Positions 1-8,267 of a DNA stretch of 24,845 nucleotides are shown in pieces. The position numbers and the translations under genes were made by a program. This DNA comes from a virus. The DNA is taken from IMG/VR virus record IMGVR_UViG_3300007509_000059, positions 1 through 24,845 of that record; one strand, written 5' to 3'. Every line of letters begins with the position of its first letter. Position 1 is the first letter of the stretch. A model generated the notes under the pieces. It ran no database searches. It saw only the letters and a list, made by a program, of their open reading frames with translations, and was not told the DNA's origin.

Positions 1-1601
1 TGACATCCTTTGCGTCACAGGGAGAAATGAACGCGTTTATACGCGAGGGCTCAACTCGTAGAAAAGCTATTCTTACTCGTTTTCTAGATCTTCAGATTTT
101 TGATGAAATGTTAAAGATCGCAAAAAATGAAATGTCAGAATTGCGAGGAGAAATGAAGTCTGCTCCAGATAAAAATTGGAAGATCCTGATATGCGAACAG
201 GACGAATCTTTGGAGAGCTTTGCTGATGAGAAAAAAGAGGTAGAAGATGAGCTGGAAGAGTTGAAGGAAAAGAGGGATGATCTTAAGATTAGATTGGCTG
301 CTTTACCCACATCAGGAAAATATACAAAGGTGCAACTAGAAGAGCAAGTTGAGAAGCTTAACGTGCTTGAAACAAAGAAGCATACAGCACGCAACAAGAT
401 AATAGAGCTATCGACTGAAAGAGATGCGATATCGAAGAGGCTGGAGAAAATTGCGATTATCAAAGACCAGTTTCCGATTGATGAGTTAAGAGCACAAGCA
501 GTGCTTAAGAATGAATTAAGAAGTCAATGTGAACTTATCGAAGCAGGCTTGAATTTGGAGATTCAGAAATTAAATTCAAAGAAAAAGCTGGCAAAAAAGC
601 TTGAGAGCGTTCCATGTGGGGATGAGTTCCCAAAATGTCCGTACATCAAAGATGCGCACAAAAGCTCTAGGGAGTTAGACGGTCAGAAAGAGATCGTAAC
701 GAATGTGCGCAAAGAGTTGAGGGCAGTCAAGTCGAATCTAGATTCTCTACTTTCCGCAGGTGTCGATCAGAAGCTTAAGAAATATGAGGGTCTGTTGCAG
801 CAAGAGCAGACGTTAAAGTTAGAGAATTCAGAGATGAAACTCTCCATGAAAGAATCTGAGTCGGACCATCAAGAGCTTGTTACTTCTTTGCTCGCTGGAA
901 AAGAAGCACTGCGTGAAATGCGATTGCGATCTATAGATGAAGAGAAAGATGGTGAAGTTATAGAGATGCGAAAGGATCTTACATCGATTGAGCATCGGAT
1001 ATCTGAGCTTGATGGATCAAGGCTTTATTTGACTGAGCAGATTAGCGTGACGAAACAGGTCAGAGAAAATCTTAATGAAGAACGAGAGCGCTATAGCACG
1101 ATTAAGACAAGATGGGAAACGTATAGCACATTCATGCAGGCAGTTGATAAGAAGGGGATCCCCCTAACGATTCTTTCATTACAGCTTCCGCAGATCAATG
1201 CTGAGCTTACCAAGATACTACAGGGCGTCGTTAATTTTGAATTAACGCTTGAGGCAGACCCTGACTCCAACAACATGGATATTTTTATAGATTATGGTGA
1301 TTCCAAGCGCATTATCGAATGCGGCTCCGGTATGGAAAAGATGATTGCATCTCTTGCGCTAAGAGTTGGGCTTATCAATATCTGCAATGCACCGCGAAGC
1401 GATGTGTTAATAATTGACGAGGGATTTGGCGCTCTTGATGATAAGAATATTGAAGCCTGCTCAAGGCTGTTGACTTCATTGAAGAAGTATTTCACTAATA
1501 TTCTGATTATCTCGCATGTTGATGCTGTGAAAGATATCGTCGACAACGTCATTGATATTCAAAAATCGGGGAAGGACGCAAGGGTTAGATATGCAGAGTG
1601 A
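1..1601 (+). CDS. 46: Recombination endonuclease ATPase subunit, gp46/SbcC/Rad50-like (5' end missing)
   Basis: This is the C-terminal part of an SMC/Rad50-type ATPase. With gp47 it would form the nuclease complex that processes DNA ends for recombination-dependent replication. The frame is open from the window edge (first full codon at 3), so the ATG at 27 is internal: residues TSFASQGEMNAF read straight across it and match the Q-loop region of the family. The N-terminal Walker A lies outside the window. Numbering from the ATG at 27, about residues 30-390 are heptad-rich coiled coil. At the coil apex there is C197-x6-C204 (PCGDEFPKC) rather than the classical C-x-x-C zinc hook. The C-terminal head has a signature-like SGMEK (about 434), Walker B VLIIDEGFGALDD (about 459-471) with its D-loop, and an H-loop ISH (about 495). 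Its stop overlaps the next gene by 11 nt. Confidence 0.93.
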   Translation, partial: TSFASQGEMNAFIREGSTRRKAILTRFLDLQIFDEMLKIAKNEMSELRGEMKSAPDKNWKILICEQDESLESFADEKKEVEDELEELKEKRDDLKIRLAALPTSGKYTKVQLEEQVEKLNVLETKKHTARNKIIELSTERDAISKRLEKIAIIKDQFPIDELRAQAVLKNELRSQCELIEAGLNLEIQKLNSKKKLAKKLESVPCGDEFPKCPYIKDAHKSSRELDGQKEIVTNVRKELRAVKSNLDSLLSAGVDQKLKKYEGLLQQEQTLKLENSEMKLSMKESESDHQELVTSLLAGKEALREMRLRSIDEEKDGEVIEMRKDLTSIEHRISELDGSRLYLTEQISVTKQVRENLNEERERYSTIKTRWETYSTFMQAVDKKGIPLTILSLQLPQINAELTKILQGVVNFELTLEADPDSNNMDIFIDYGDSKRIIECGSGMEKMIASLALRVGLINICNAPRSDVLIIDEGFGALDDKNIEACSRLLTSLKKYFTNILIISHVDAVKDIVDNVIDIQKSGKDARVRYAE

Positions 1602-1830
1602 TAGCTTCTTTGTTCCTCTCGATTGTCCTATCTGTGAATTAATGATGCGGGATATGAAAGATTCCGTGCAATATTTAGAGACTAACTGCTGCGTGGAGTG
1701 TTGGATTTCGTTAGTAGAACCGTTGAGAAAATTAAAAGAAGATAAAGATTTCTCCCCCTCTGAAGAACATATTTCAAGGTATAGAGAAAAGTTAGTGGAA
1801 GACAGGATAATTAAGCAAGAGGAGCTTTAG
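1591..1830 (+). CDS. Small Cys-rich protein, possible zinc ribbon (79 aa)
   Basis: I do not recognise this gene. It encodes 79 residues with a CPIC pair near the N-terminus and a CCVEC cluster about 25 residues later. That spacing suits a single structural zinc site (zinc-ribbon or treble-clef type); this is inference from the cysteines alone. The C-terminal half is charged and helical. A longer reading from 1552 is possible, but the ATG at 1591 is preferred: it follows purine-rich GGGGAAGGACGC, overlaps the gp46 stop by only 11 nt, and puts the cysteines close to the N-terminus. The next gene starts 2 nt after its stop, so it is probably translated in the same message as gp46 and the terminase region. 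Confidence 0.7.
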   Translation: MQSDSFFVPLDCPICELMMRDMKDSVQYLETNCCVECWISLVEPLRKLKEDKDFSPSEEHISRYREKLVEDRIIKQEEL

Positions 1831-1832
1831 AC

Positions 1833-2210
1833 ATGTTAACAGTAGAAGAAGTCAGGGCGTTAGGCGAATGCCTAAACACAACTTGGGGTAAGTCGAGCAC
1901 GAACCCATCATCGATTAAAGTTACACACCATCTGGCTGGAGATATGTTAGATCTACAGACTCAGTCTATCGTCTATTTTGATGGTGAAAGATCTCTGAAT
2001 CCTCAGGTGATTCGTGAACGTGAGATTTCAAATGACATATTCAAAGATGTCTTAAAGAAAGTGAAGGCTGATTTCAAGGACTCTATGGGGAAGACTTTAA
2101 CGTTAAAAGAAGTATCCAGAGACGATGACGTCCAGTTGATTCAAGCTACTTCAAATTCCCCAAGAAAAATTGCTTATTATCGGTGCTTGTTGAGACTCCA
2201 AGTCAGTTGA
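1833..2210 (+). CDS. Conserved phage hypothetical protein upstream of terminase (125 aa)
   Basis: This protein of 125 residues has unknown function. It starts 2 nt after the previous stop, with AAGAGGAGC upstream as ribosome-binding site, and ends 6 nt before the terminase start, so it is translationally linked to gp17. The predicted character is a mixed alpha/beta small domain, with a basic C-terminus containing SPRKIAYYR. From memory, similar short proteins sit in T4-like cyanophage genomes, but I cannot name a function. Its position directly before gp17 is where a small terminase (gp16) might be expected. However, it lacks the helical, coiled-coil character of T4 gp16, so I do not assign that role. 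Confidence 0.75.
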   Translation: MLTVEEVRALGECLNTTWGKSSTNPSSIKVTHHLAGDMLDLQTQSIVYFDGERSLNPQVIREREISNDIFKDVLKKVKADFKDSMGKTLTLKEVSRDDDVQLIQATSNSPRKIAYYRCLLRLQVS

Positions 2211-2216
2211 GGTCGT

Positions 2217-3812
2217 ATGCCACCTCTGAACAAACAGAAACAAGTCGCAGAGATTGTAAAGTGCGGGAAAGATCCGTCTTATTTCATCAATCGCTATGTC
2301 CAAATTCAGCATCCTATTCGTGGTCGAATCCCTTTTCATACATTCCCATTTCAGGATGATTGTCTAGGGTACTTTAACGATCATCGTTATAGTGTTGTTG
2401 TAAAGTCTAGACAGCTTGGACTATCAACATTAACTGCTGCGTACGCAGTGTGGATGACTTTATTTCGTAAAGATAAGACAGTGCTTGTTATCGCAACAAA
2501 GCTAGCAGTGGCTCAAAACTTTATTAAGAAAGTAAAGATTGCTCTCTCTGGTATTCCTAAGTGGATGTGGATAACTGAAATCACTGCCAAGAATACTCAG
2601 GCTATTGAATTTTCAAATGGTTCCGCAATAAAGGCTGTTCCAACCTCTGATGACGCCGGCCGTTCCGAGGCGTTAAGTTTATTGATCGTTGACGAGGCAG
2701 CATTCATTCGTAACTTTGATGAGCTGTGGAAGGGGCTATACCCAACCCTATCGACGGGTGGTAGGGCGATTGTTGTTAGCACCCCCAACGGTACGGGTGG
2801 TCAATATTACGACATATACCACGATGCTGTGAATGGTGATAATGAATTCAAGGCCATAAAGCTTCCTTGGGATGTACACCCCGAGAGAGACGACACATGG
2901 TTTCAAAATGAGAGTAAGAACTTAAATCGTCAACAAATAGCACAAGAGCTGCTGTGCGATTTCCAGGCATCTGGAGAAACGTTTTTATCTTCCGAAGATA
3001 TAGAAAAATTAAGAATGCAGATTCGCCATCCGCTTGAAAAATGGGGTCCAGATAATGGAGTCTGGGTCTGGAAGTACGCGCTTGAGGGTCATTCCTATAT
3101 AATTTCTGCAGATGTTGCTAGGGGAGATGGGGGAGATTATTCTGCATTTCATGTAATAGACACAACGATTTCTGAAGTGGTGGTAGAGTTTAAGGGGCGT
3201 GTACCTCCAGACCAATTAGCTTTTTTATTGATGGAAGCCTCTAAGAGATATGACGATGCTATGATATGTCCTGAAAGTAATACGTACGGCTACGCGGTAC
3301 TTATGAAGCTACAAGAGCTAGGGTGCCGGCAGATATATTTCAAGAAAGAGAAAGACAAATTTAACGTCTTATACGGAAATGGGTCTATCGGGAAAGCCGG
3401 CTTCTCCACACAAGGAACAAGCAGAGCTCAGATTCTTACAAAGTTAGAAGAAGTGCTTCGTAATAATAAGGTATCGATTTATTCTTCTCGATTTGCAGAT
3501 GAAATGAAGACGTTTATCTGGACCAACAATAAGGCTCAAGCTCAACGTGGAAAAAATGACGACTTAGTAATGTCTTTAGCTATTGGGCTCTGGCTATATG
3601 ATGCGAAATCAAGTGGTAAGGTAAAGAAGGTAGATATGAACGCAGCAATGTTGGCTGGCTTCGCTATGAATAAAAAAAATGAGGCCCCGCAAAGGGACAT
3701 GTCTCCCTTTAATCAACAGGTGGGTATATTTACTGCAAGAGGAATGCCAATCTCTATGGACGATACCCATCCCTTGATATCAGGCAGCGCAGATTTTAAG
3801 TGGTTGCTTTAA
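2217..3812 (+). CDS. 17: Terminase large subunit, gp17-like
   Basis: This is the DNA-packaging motor and headful nuclease (531 aa; T4 gp17 is about 610). The N-terminal ATPase has a P-loop-like KSRQLGLST at residues 63-71, where the usual GK(T/S) lysine is Leu and a Lys sits at the start of the loop. Walker B is LLIVDEAA (155-162, catalytic pair D159/E160). The coupling motif STPNGTGG is at 188-195. The C-terminal RNase H-like nuclease shows acidic residues in ISADVARGDGGD (D299), CPESN (E353) and KNDDLVMSLA (D448/D449). It is complete, with a start 6 nt after the previous stop and a weak TTGAGG ribosome-binding site. The portal gene follows after 27 nt. No recognisable small terminase is present in the window. 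Confidence 0.97.
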   Translation: MPPLNKQKQVAEIVKCGKDPSYFINRYVQIQHPIRGRIPFHTFPFQDDCLGYFNDHRYSVVVKSRQLGLSTLTAAYAVWMTLFRKDKTVLVIATKLAVAQNFIKKVKIALSGIPKWMWITEITAKNTQAIEFSNGSAIKAVPTSDDAGRSEALSLLIVDEAAFIRNFDELWKGLYPTLSTGGRAIVVSTPNGTGGQYYDIYHDAVNGDNEFKAIKLPWDVHPERDDTWFQNESKNLNRQQIAQELLCDFQASGETFLSSEDIEKLRMQIRHPLEKWGPDNGVWVWKYALEGHSYIISADVARGDGGDYSAFHVIDTTISEVVVEFKGRVPPDQLAFLLMEASKRYDDAMICPESNTYGYAVLMKLQELGCRQIYFKKEKDKFNVLYGNGSIGKAGFSTQGTSRAQILTKLEEVLRNNKVSIYSSRFADEMKTFIWTNNKAQAQRGKNDDLVMSLAIGLWLYDAKSSGKVKKVDMNAAMLAGFAMNKKNEAPQRDMSPFNQQVGIFTARGMPISMDDTHPLISGSADFKWLL

Positions 3813-3816
3813 TTTT

Positions 3817-3824
3817 TATAATGA
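3817..3824 (+). promoter_or_regulatory. Candidate late-promoter motif TATAATGA
   Basis: This A/T-rich octamer lies in the 27-nt gap before the portal gene and ends 15 nt before its ATG. It resembles the T4 late promoter (TATAAATA) and similar octamers before other structural genes here. It is a motif match only and could be chance in an AT-rich gap. Confidence 0.25.
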
Positions 3825-3839
3825 TCGGTGAGGAATTAA

Positions 3840-5789
3840 ATGGCAGATAAGGGAAATATATTTCAAAGACTTACGAAGCTGTTCCGTTCAGGACCGGTCG
3901 TAAAAAGAAGGGTACGTCAAAATGTACCAGGTCTTTCGTCTTCGGCTGCAGAGGTTTTTAAGCGCGCCCATAATGATGTGTACAATAATACGCTCAGCGC
4001 GTATGGTTCATTTGACAGGATGTCAAGATATTCTGACTTTGCTGAGATGGAGGCCACGCCAGAAATCGCTTCTGCTTTAGACATATACGCTGAAGAAACT
4101 GTCAGTCCCGATGAACATGGGAAAGTACTACATATTTTTTGCGAAGATGAACTAAAGAAAGAGTTGCTAGAAACGCTTTTTTATGATACCCTGAACCTTG
4201 AGTTTAACTTGGTCATGTGGGTTCGTAATTTGTGCAAGTACGGTGATTTCTTTTTGTTCAATGATGTCGATCCGAAGTTTGGGATTGTGAATGCTTATCC
4301 CATCCCAATCGCTGAAATGGAAAGAGAAGAGGGTTTCGATCCAGAGAATCCTGGTGCTGTACGCTTTCGGTGGCTAACACAGGGAAATACGGTGCTAGAG
4401 AATTGGCAGGTATCTCACTTTCGTCTTCTGGGTAATGATGCATTTCTTCCATACGGATCATCTGTCCTCGAGTCAGCAAGACGCATTTGGCGTCAGTTGA
4501 TTCTTATTGAAGATGCAATGCTGGTTTACCGAGTCATCAGAGCTCCAGAGCGTAGAGTGTTCTATATTGACGTAGGAAATGTGGCTCCTGAAGATGTCAC
4601 AGATTATCTTGAGCAAGCAACAAGCACGTTAAAGAGATCCCAGGTGGTTGATAAGACATCAGGGAAGGTCGATCTACGTTACAACCCATTATCAGTTGAC
4701 GAAGATTATTTTATCCCAGTCCGTGGTGGAGATTCAGGCACCAAGATTGATACCCTCGCAGGAGGTCAGAACACGGCGGCGATTGAAGACGTCGAATATA
4801 TTCAAAAGAAATTATTCGCTGCTCTGAAGATCCCAAGAGCGTATCTTGGTTACGATGAAGAGATTGGTGCAAAAGCCACCTTAGCTCAAGAAGATATACG
4901 CTTTAGCCGCACGATTCAAAGAATTCAAAAGACAGTGATCGCTGAGCTTAACAAAATCGCGATGATCCACCTTTATGTGCACGGTTATGATGCTGAAGAC
5001 TTAATAGATTTTGAGCTGAAACTTTCTAATCCATCTTCTATTGCACAGATGCAGAAGCTGGAATTAATATCTCAGCGCTTTGATATTGCAGGTAAAGTAC
5101 CCGAGGGAATGTTAGATCGTAGGTGGGTTCAAAAGCAGGTTCTTGGACTAACTGATAAGCAGATCGAAGATATCCATGAAGGGAAGATGAAAGATAAGAT
5201 CGAAGATGCTGAAGTGGAGGGTGCCGGAGCTGAAGAAGGCGGCGAAGAAGGTGGTGGCGAAGAAGCCGGCGGCGGCGGCCTATTCTCTGCTGACGTTCCA
5301 GAAGATGGTCAACTATTAACAGCACTTCCCGCGACTGGAGACAGAATAAAAGATGACTCGGATGAAGATGAAGAAGATGACATTATTGACATTTCAAAAT
5401 TATCGATCGACGATCCAGACGCCCCGTTGAAAGCACAGTCAGCGGTTAGGAATCAAAGCAAGAAATCTTCTGGTGGTCCACTTAAAACTCATATGCCAGA
5501 CTTTCGTACGATGGTCACTCATAAGCGACCACAAGACTCTATGAGAAAACCTTTTGGAGATGATTACCTTCGCACAACGTTCGAGGGGACAGAATGGGAA
5601 GACCGGAATACTTATAAAAAGAATGTCGGCGTTAAGCCGGTAATCACGCCAGAATTAAGGGGAACATTTAGATCATTATCTTCAATCCTTGCTCCTGAAG
5701 GCGGAGTGCTTCTTAGCGAAGCGGGTTTAAGTGGGGAAGACAATTTCGACCTCGATGAATACGATGCCGGAGAAATAGATGAAAGTTAA
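3840..5789 (+). CDS. 20: Portal vertex protein, gp20-like
   Basis: This forms the dodecameric portal ring at the unique head vertex, where prohead assembly starts and DNA enters. The core is classical gp20: a basic N-terminus, SRYSDFAEMEATPEI around residues 60-75, the clip/stem region YRVIRAPERRVFYID (about 229-243), and the wing region KIPRAYLGYDEE (about 330). The core ends near residue 455. It is followed by a Gly/Glu-rich low-complexity linker (about 455-480), an acidic stretch, and a further roughly 120 residues that include DDYLRTTFEGTEW. The total of 649 aa is longer than T4 gp20 (about 524), and the excess is this C-terminal extension. It starts after GGTGAGG. Its stop overlaps the next gene by 11 nt. 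Confidence 0.96.
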   Translation: MADKGNIFQRLTKLFRSGPVVKRRVRQNVPGLSSSAAEVFKRAHNDVYNNTLSAYGSFDRMSRYSDFAEMEATPEIASALDIYAEETVSPDEHGKVLHIFCEDELKKELLETLFYDTLNLEFNLVMWVRNLCKYGDFFLFNDVDPKFGIVNAYPIPIAEMEREEGFDPENPGAVRFRWLTQGNTVLENWQVSHFRLLGNDAFLPYGSSVLESARRIWRQLILIEDAMLVYRVIRAPERRVFYIDVGNVAPEDVTDYLEQATSTLKRSQVVDKTSGKVDLRYNPLSVDEDYFIPVRGGDSGTKIDTLAGGQNTAAIEDVEYIQKKLFAALKIPRAYLGYDEEIGAKATLAQEDIRFSRTIQRIQKTVIAELNKIAMIHLYVHGYDAEDLIDFELKLSNPSSIAQMQKLELISQRFDIAGKVPEGMLDRRWVQKQVLGLTDKQIEDIHEGKMKDKIEDAEVEGAGAEEGGEEGGGEEAGGGGLFSADVPEDGQLLTALPATGDRIKDDSDEDEEDDIIDISKLSIDDPDAPLKAQSAVRNQSKKSSGGPLKTHMPDFRTMVTHKRPQDSMRKPFGDDYLRTTFEGTEWEDRNTYKKNVGVKPVITPELRGTFRSLSSILAPEGGVLLSEAGLSGEDNFDLDEYDAGEIDES

Positions 5790-6630
5790 ACACAATAAAA
5801 AAAGAAATGTCGGTCTTATTTTCGCTCAGCTGTCTCAATATATTTCTGAGGCTCTAGTGGAGGGTAAAGTAAGAAAAGCAAAGAAAGCGATTGATGTACT
5901 TCAGCTCCATTTTCGTCCAGGAACAGAGCTGTTTCGAGAGTTTCGTTTGTTTCGTGCGATGATGGTAACAGAAGTTCCATCATCTGCTTTGGCGTCTTCA
6001 ATTATTTCAGAAGCCAAACAAGCTGCAAGAAATTTGGACGTAAAGATTCTAACACAACAAAAGTCAGCGCTTATTAAGGACATCAATTATATTTTAGGCG
6101 AAGGAGATTTCTATAATAGGCGTGTCCCCGACTACAAAGAGTTTGCGACTGTGCAAACTCTTTTGTCTCAATGGCGTTCATCTTCTCCCGATCTCGTAGT
6201 TTCTTCTCGGTTTGAGGGCGAATTACACACATATCTTTTGAAAGAAAAAAGTAACGCTCATATCGAAGAGTTGAAGACTCCATCTGCAAGTCACTTAGTT
6301 TTAGAAATAATGCATAAGAAGATTGAGGAAAAATTTGGGGACTCGTTTTCGCCTAATCAAGTGGTGCTGTTAAGAGAGTACGTTTTTTCTGAAGAAAACG
6401 ATCAGCAATTCAAAAATCATTTACAAAAAATTAAGGGGGACACATCGAGGTCCCTAAATGAATTTTCTTTGATCTGCGAAAATAGTGTATTATCAAATCA
6501 GGTGGAGAAAGTTAAAGAGCAGGTAGCACACTTAGATGTGGATAGATTTGATGATGATTCGATTTCTAAATACTTAACCCTAATGAAGCTCACGGAAGAG
6601 CTGACCTCTGGAGAAGAATTAAATGTCTGA
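5779..6630 (+). CDS. Conserved T4-like phage protein between portal and protease (283 aa)
   Basis: Function is unknown. The protein of 283 residues is mostly helical and charged. It has an N-terminal basic patch, a segment RPGTELFREFRLFRAM (about residues 46-61), and a middle segment ATVQTLLSQWR (about 123-133). I recall similar proteins at this exact locus, between gp20 and gp21, in T4-like cyanophages and related marine phages; none has a firm function to my knowledge. Its start lies inside the end of the portal gene (11-nt overlap) and its stop overlaps the protease start by 8 nt, so all three are probably translationally coupled. Position suggests a head-assembly role. In T4 this interval holds the small core genes 67 and 68, but I see no sequence match to them. 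Confidence 0.85.
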   Translation: MKVKHNKKRNVGLIFAQLSQYISEALVEGKVRKAKKAIDVLQLHFRPGTELFREFRLFRAMMVTEVPSSALASSIISEAKQAARNLDVKILTQQKSALIKDINYILGEGDFYNRRVPDYKEFATVQTLLSQWRSSSPDLVVSSRFEGELHTYLLKEKSNAHIEELKTPSASHLVLEIMHKKIEEKFGDSFSPNQVVLLREYVFSEENDQQFKNHLQKIKGDTSRSLNEFSLICENSVLSNQVEKVKEQVAHLDVDRFDDDSISKYLTLMKLTEELTSGEELNV

Positions 6631-7243
6631 TCTAAAATTACTAACAGAATGGTCGCCCTGGCAATACTCTAAGGAGATGATCGAAGAAGCAAAAGCAGAA
6701 AATGGCGGAAAGCTTCTTATGAAGGGTGTATTGCAAAAAGCTGATACGCTTAATCAAAATGGGCGTGTTTACCCACGATCTATTCTAGATAGAGAGATTC
6801 GAAATTATCAAAAGTTTATTGCTGAAAATCGTGCTCTCGGAGAATGTGATCATCCTGACAGCTCAGTAGTTGAGTTGAAGAACGCTTCTCATATTATACG
6901 GGAAGCTTATATGGATGGAGATGTAGTATACGGGACAGTAGAGTTGTTAGATACTCCCGCAGGACAGATTCTTCAGAGTCTGGTTGAGGCCGGCGTAACT
7001 CTTGGCATTTCTTCCAGAGGTGTTGGATCGACAAAGCGTTCTGGTGATACAGATGTTGTACAAGATGATTTCCAGCTTATATGCTGGGATTTTGTTTCAG
7101 AGCCTTCCACACCCGGAGCATTCATGATGAGAGAGGGTGTGTCGATTAGAGAAAAAGACCTCAATAAAGTTTTTAACAAATCAGATCGAATCCATCGCTT
7201 GTTCAATGAAGTGCTGGATTGGGAAGAAGGAGAATCAGAATGA
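6623..7243 (+). CDS. 21: Prohead core protease, gp21-like
   Basis: This is the serine protease of the prohead core that digests scaffold and trims the capsid protein after shell assembly, and it is normally inactivated by self-cleavage. It has 206 aa, close to T4 gp21 (about 212). The catalytic signatures are clear: His77 in GECDHPD and a serine (S130 or S131) in LGISSRGVGS, the usual His/Ser arrangement of herpes/T4-type maturation proteases. A further conserved stretch, CWDFVSEPSTPGAFM, is at 154-168. The start overlaps the previous gene by 8 nt, with GGAGAAG upstream, and its TGA overlaps the next ATG (ATGA). The family cleaves after (L/I)-x-E; candidate substrates in this window include the scaffold, the capsid protein and small proteins at 7773 and 8268. 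Confidence 0.96.
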   Translation: MSDLKLLTEWSPWQYSKEMIEEAKAENGGKLLMKGVLQKADTLNQNGRVYPRSILDREIRNYQKFIAENRALGECDHPDSSVVELKNASHIIREAYMDGDVVYGTVELLDTPAGQILQSLVEAGVTLGISSRGVGSTKRSGDTDVVQDDFQLICWDFVSEPSTPGAFMMREGVSIREKDLNKVFNKSDRIHRLFNEVLDWEEGESE

Positions 7244-7773
7244 GTAATACGTGGCCAAGCCCCGGCCTTGGAATGGTTGGTGAATATCAAAGAAGCGGTA
7301 TTCCTTTCGTAACGTCTTCGAATGGAGCTGAATTAAAAACGGCGACTAGCAACGTAGTTCAGATTTCTTTTCCTCGAGTAACCAGATGGTTTGAGGTCCG
7401 TGGATTAGACGCAAGTAATTCTGCTGCAGAAATTAGAATAGGTTTCACTGAGAATGGTGTAAAGGGCGAAGGCGCTGTTACTGGCTCTATTCCAACTGGC
7501 GAGTTCAATACTAACGGAACACAAAAGTGGAGAAAGCTCCAGCCGCTACCAAGCACTGAGGCGCAGGTTGCTAATCACCAAAATTATTTCGTTATTCCAA
7601 GTTCGCAAACTTCTGAAGCTCCAGCTATGCGGTATGAATTAATGTGCACCGATCTCTTTTTGACAATGCACTCCGCTCACAATAGCGGGTTTTGTGTGGT
7701 AGCGGGGTTGACAGATATTCCCGTCGGATCCCTCGCGCTCACAGGCTCGAACGGGTATCAGGGAGTAGGCTAA
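7240..7773 (+). CDS. Probable virion-associated protein, beta-rich (177 aa)
   Basis: I do not recognise a named family. The sequence is rich in Gly, Ser, Thr and Asn with alternating hydrophobic residues, and begins MSNTWPSPGLGMVGEYQ, consistent with a beta-sandwich surface or structural protein. A start upstream (TTG at 7219) is possible, but the ATG at 7240 is preferred: AAGAAGGAG lies 7 nt upstream and the start forms an ATGA overlap with the gp21 stop. The stop overlaps the next start (TAATG). Its place directly after the protease in the head gene block, with no enzyme motif, favours a structural role. This is inference from context and composition. Confidence 0.75.
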   Translation: MSNTWPSPGLGMVGEYQRSGIPFVTSSNGAELKTATSNVVQISFPRVTRWFEVRGLDASNSAAEIRIGFTENGVKGEGAVTGSIPTGEFNTNGTQKWRKLQPLPSTEAQVANHQNYFVIPSSQTSEAPAMRYELMCTDLFLTMHSAHNSGFCVVAGLTDIPVGSLALTGSNGYQGVG

Positions 7774-8219
7774 TGGCTAAGGTGTCCCGCGAGATGCTGA
7801 AGGGGCTAGTCAAAGAATGTCTTTTTGAAATTCTTTTAGAGTCTACTGGCGAATCGACGCAATCTTTAGTCGAGTCTAGAGCTCGACCCCCACGACGCAC
7901 CGGCGCTAAAAAAAATAAGACCAGCGTTAAGCGTCCCGCATTAGACTCTATTTCTTTTGGGTCTAAGCCAAAAGTTTCAAAGCCACGACCGGTTGATGTG
8001 AGTAGTATTACTTCTGATCCGGTTATGGCATCGATATTTCAAGATACTGCAGCGACCACGCTTAGAGAGCAAGCTGCAGCTGAGAGAGGAAGACCTGGGA
8101 CACCGCTTGGCGAGGGTGTCTCATTAGATAGTATGGGTCCGTCTGGTTCGCCGAGCAGCTTGCTTGGAGAAGCTTCACAAAATTGGGCTTACCTCGCTTT
8201 TAACGATAAATCTGAGTAA
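7773..8219 (+). CDS. Low-complexity basic protein, candidate internal head/core protein (148 aa)
   Basis: Function is unknown. The ATG at 7773 is chosen over a longer upstream reading because it overlaps the preceding TAA (TAATG), as at 9055. The N-terminus (about residues 1-24) is an amphipathic helix, MAKVSREMLKGLVKECLFEI, containing gp21-type cleavage triplets L-F-E and L-L-E. After it the protein is Pro/Arg/Lys/Ser-rich and probably disordered, with basic RRTGAKKNK, and ends with a second L-x-E (LLGEA). A short N-terminal helix ending in a cleavage site, followed by a basic disordered body, is how T4 internal head proteins are built, so a core or internal protein is plausible but unproven. 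Confidence 0.65.
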   Translation: MAKVSREMLKGLVKECLFEILLESTGESTQSLVESRARPPRRTGAKKNKTSVKRPALDSISFGSKPKVSKPRPVDVSSITSDPVMASIFQDTAATTLREQAAAERGRPGTPLGEGVSLDSMGPSGSPSSLLGEASQNWAYLAFNDKSE

Positions 8220-8267
8220 AGAAACGGTTCCAACGAAATACATAGAAATAGTCTGGAGGAAAATAAC

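Noticed and set aside
27-29. ATG at 27 as true start of gp46
   Set aside because: The frame is open to the window edge, the Q-loop sequence spans this codon, and the essential N-terminal Walker A region would be missing.
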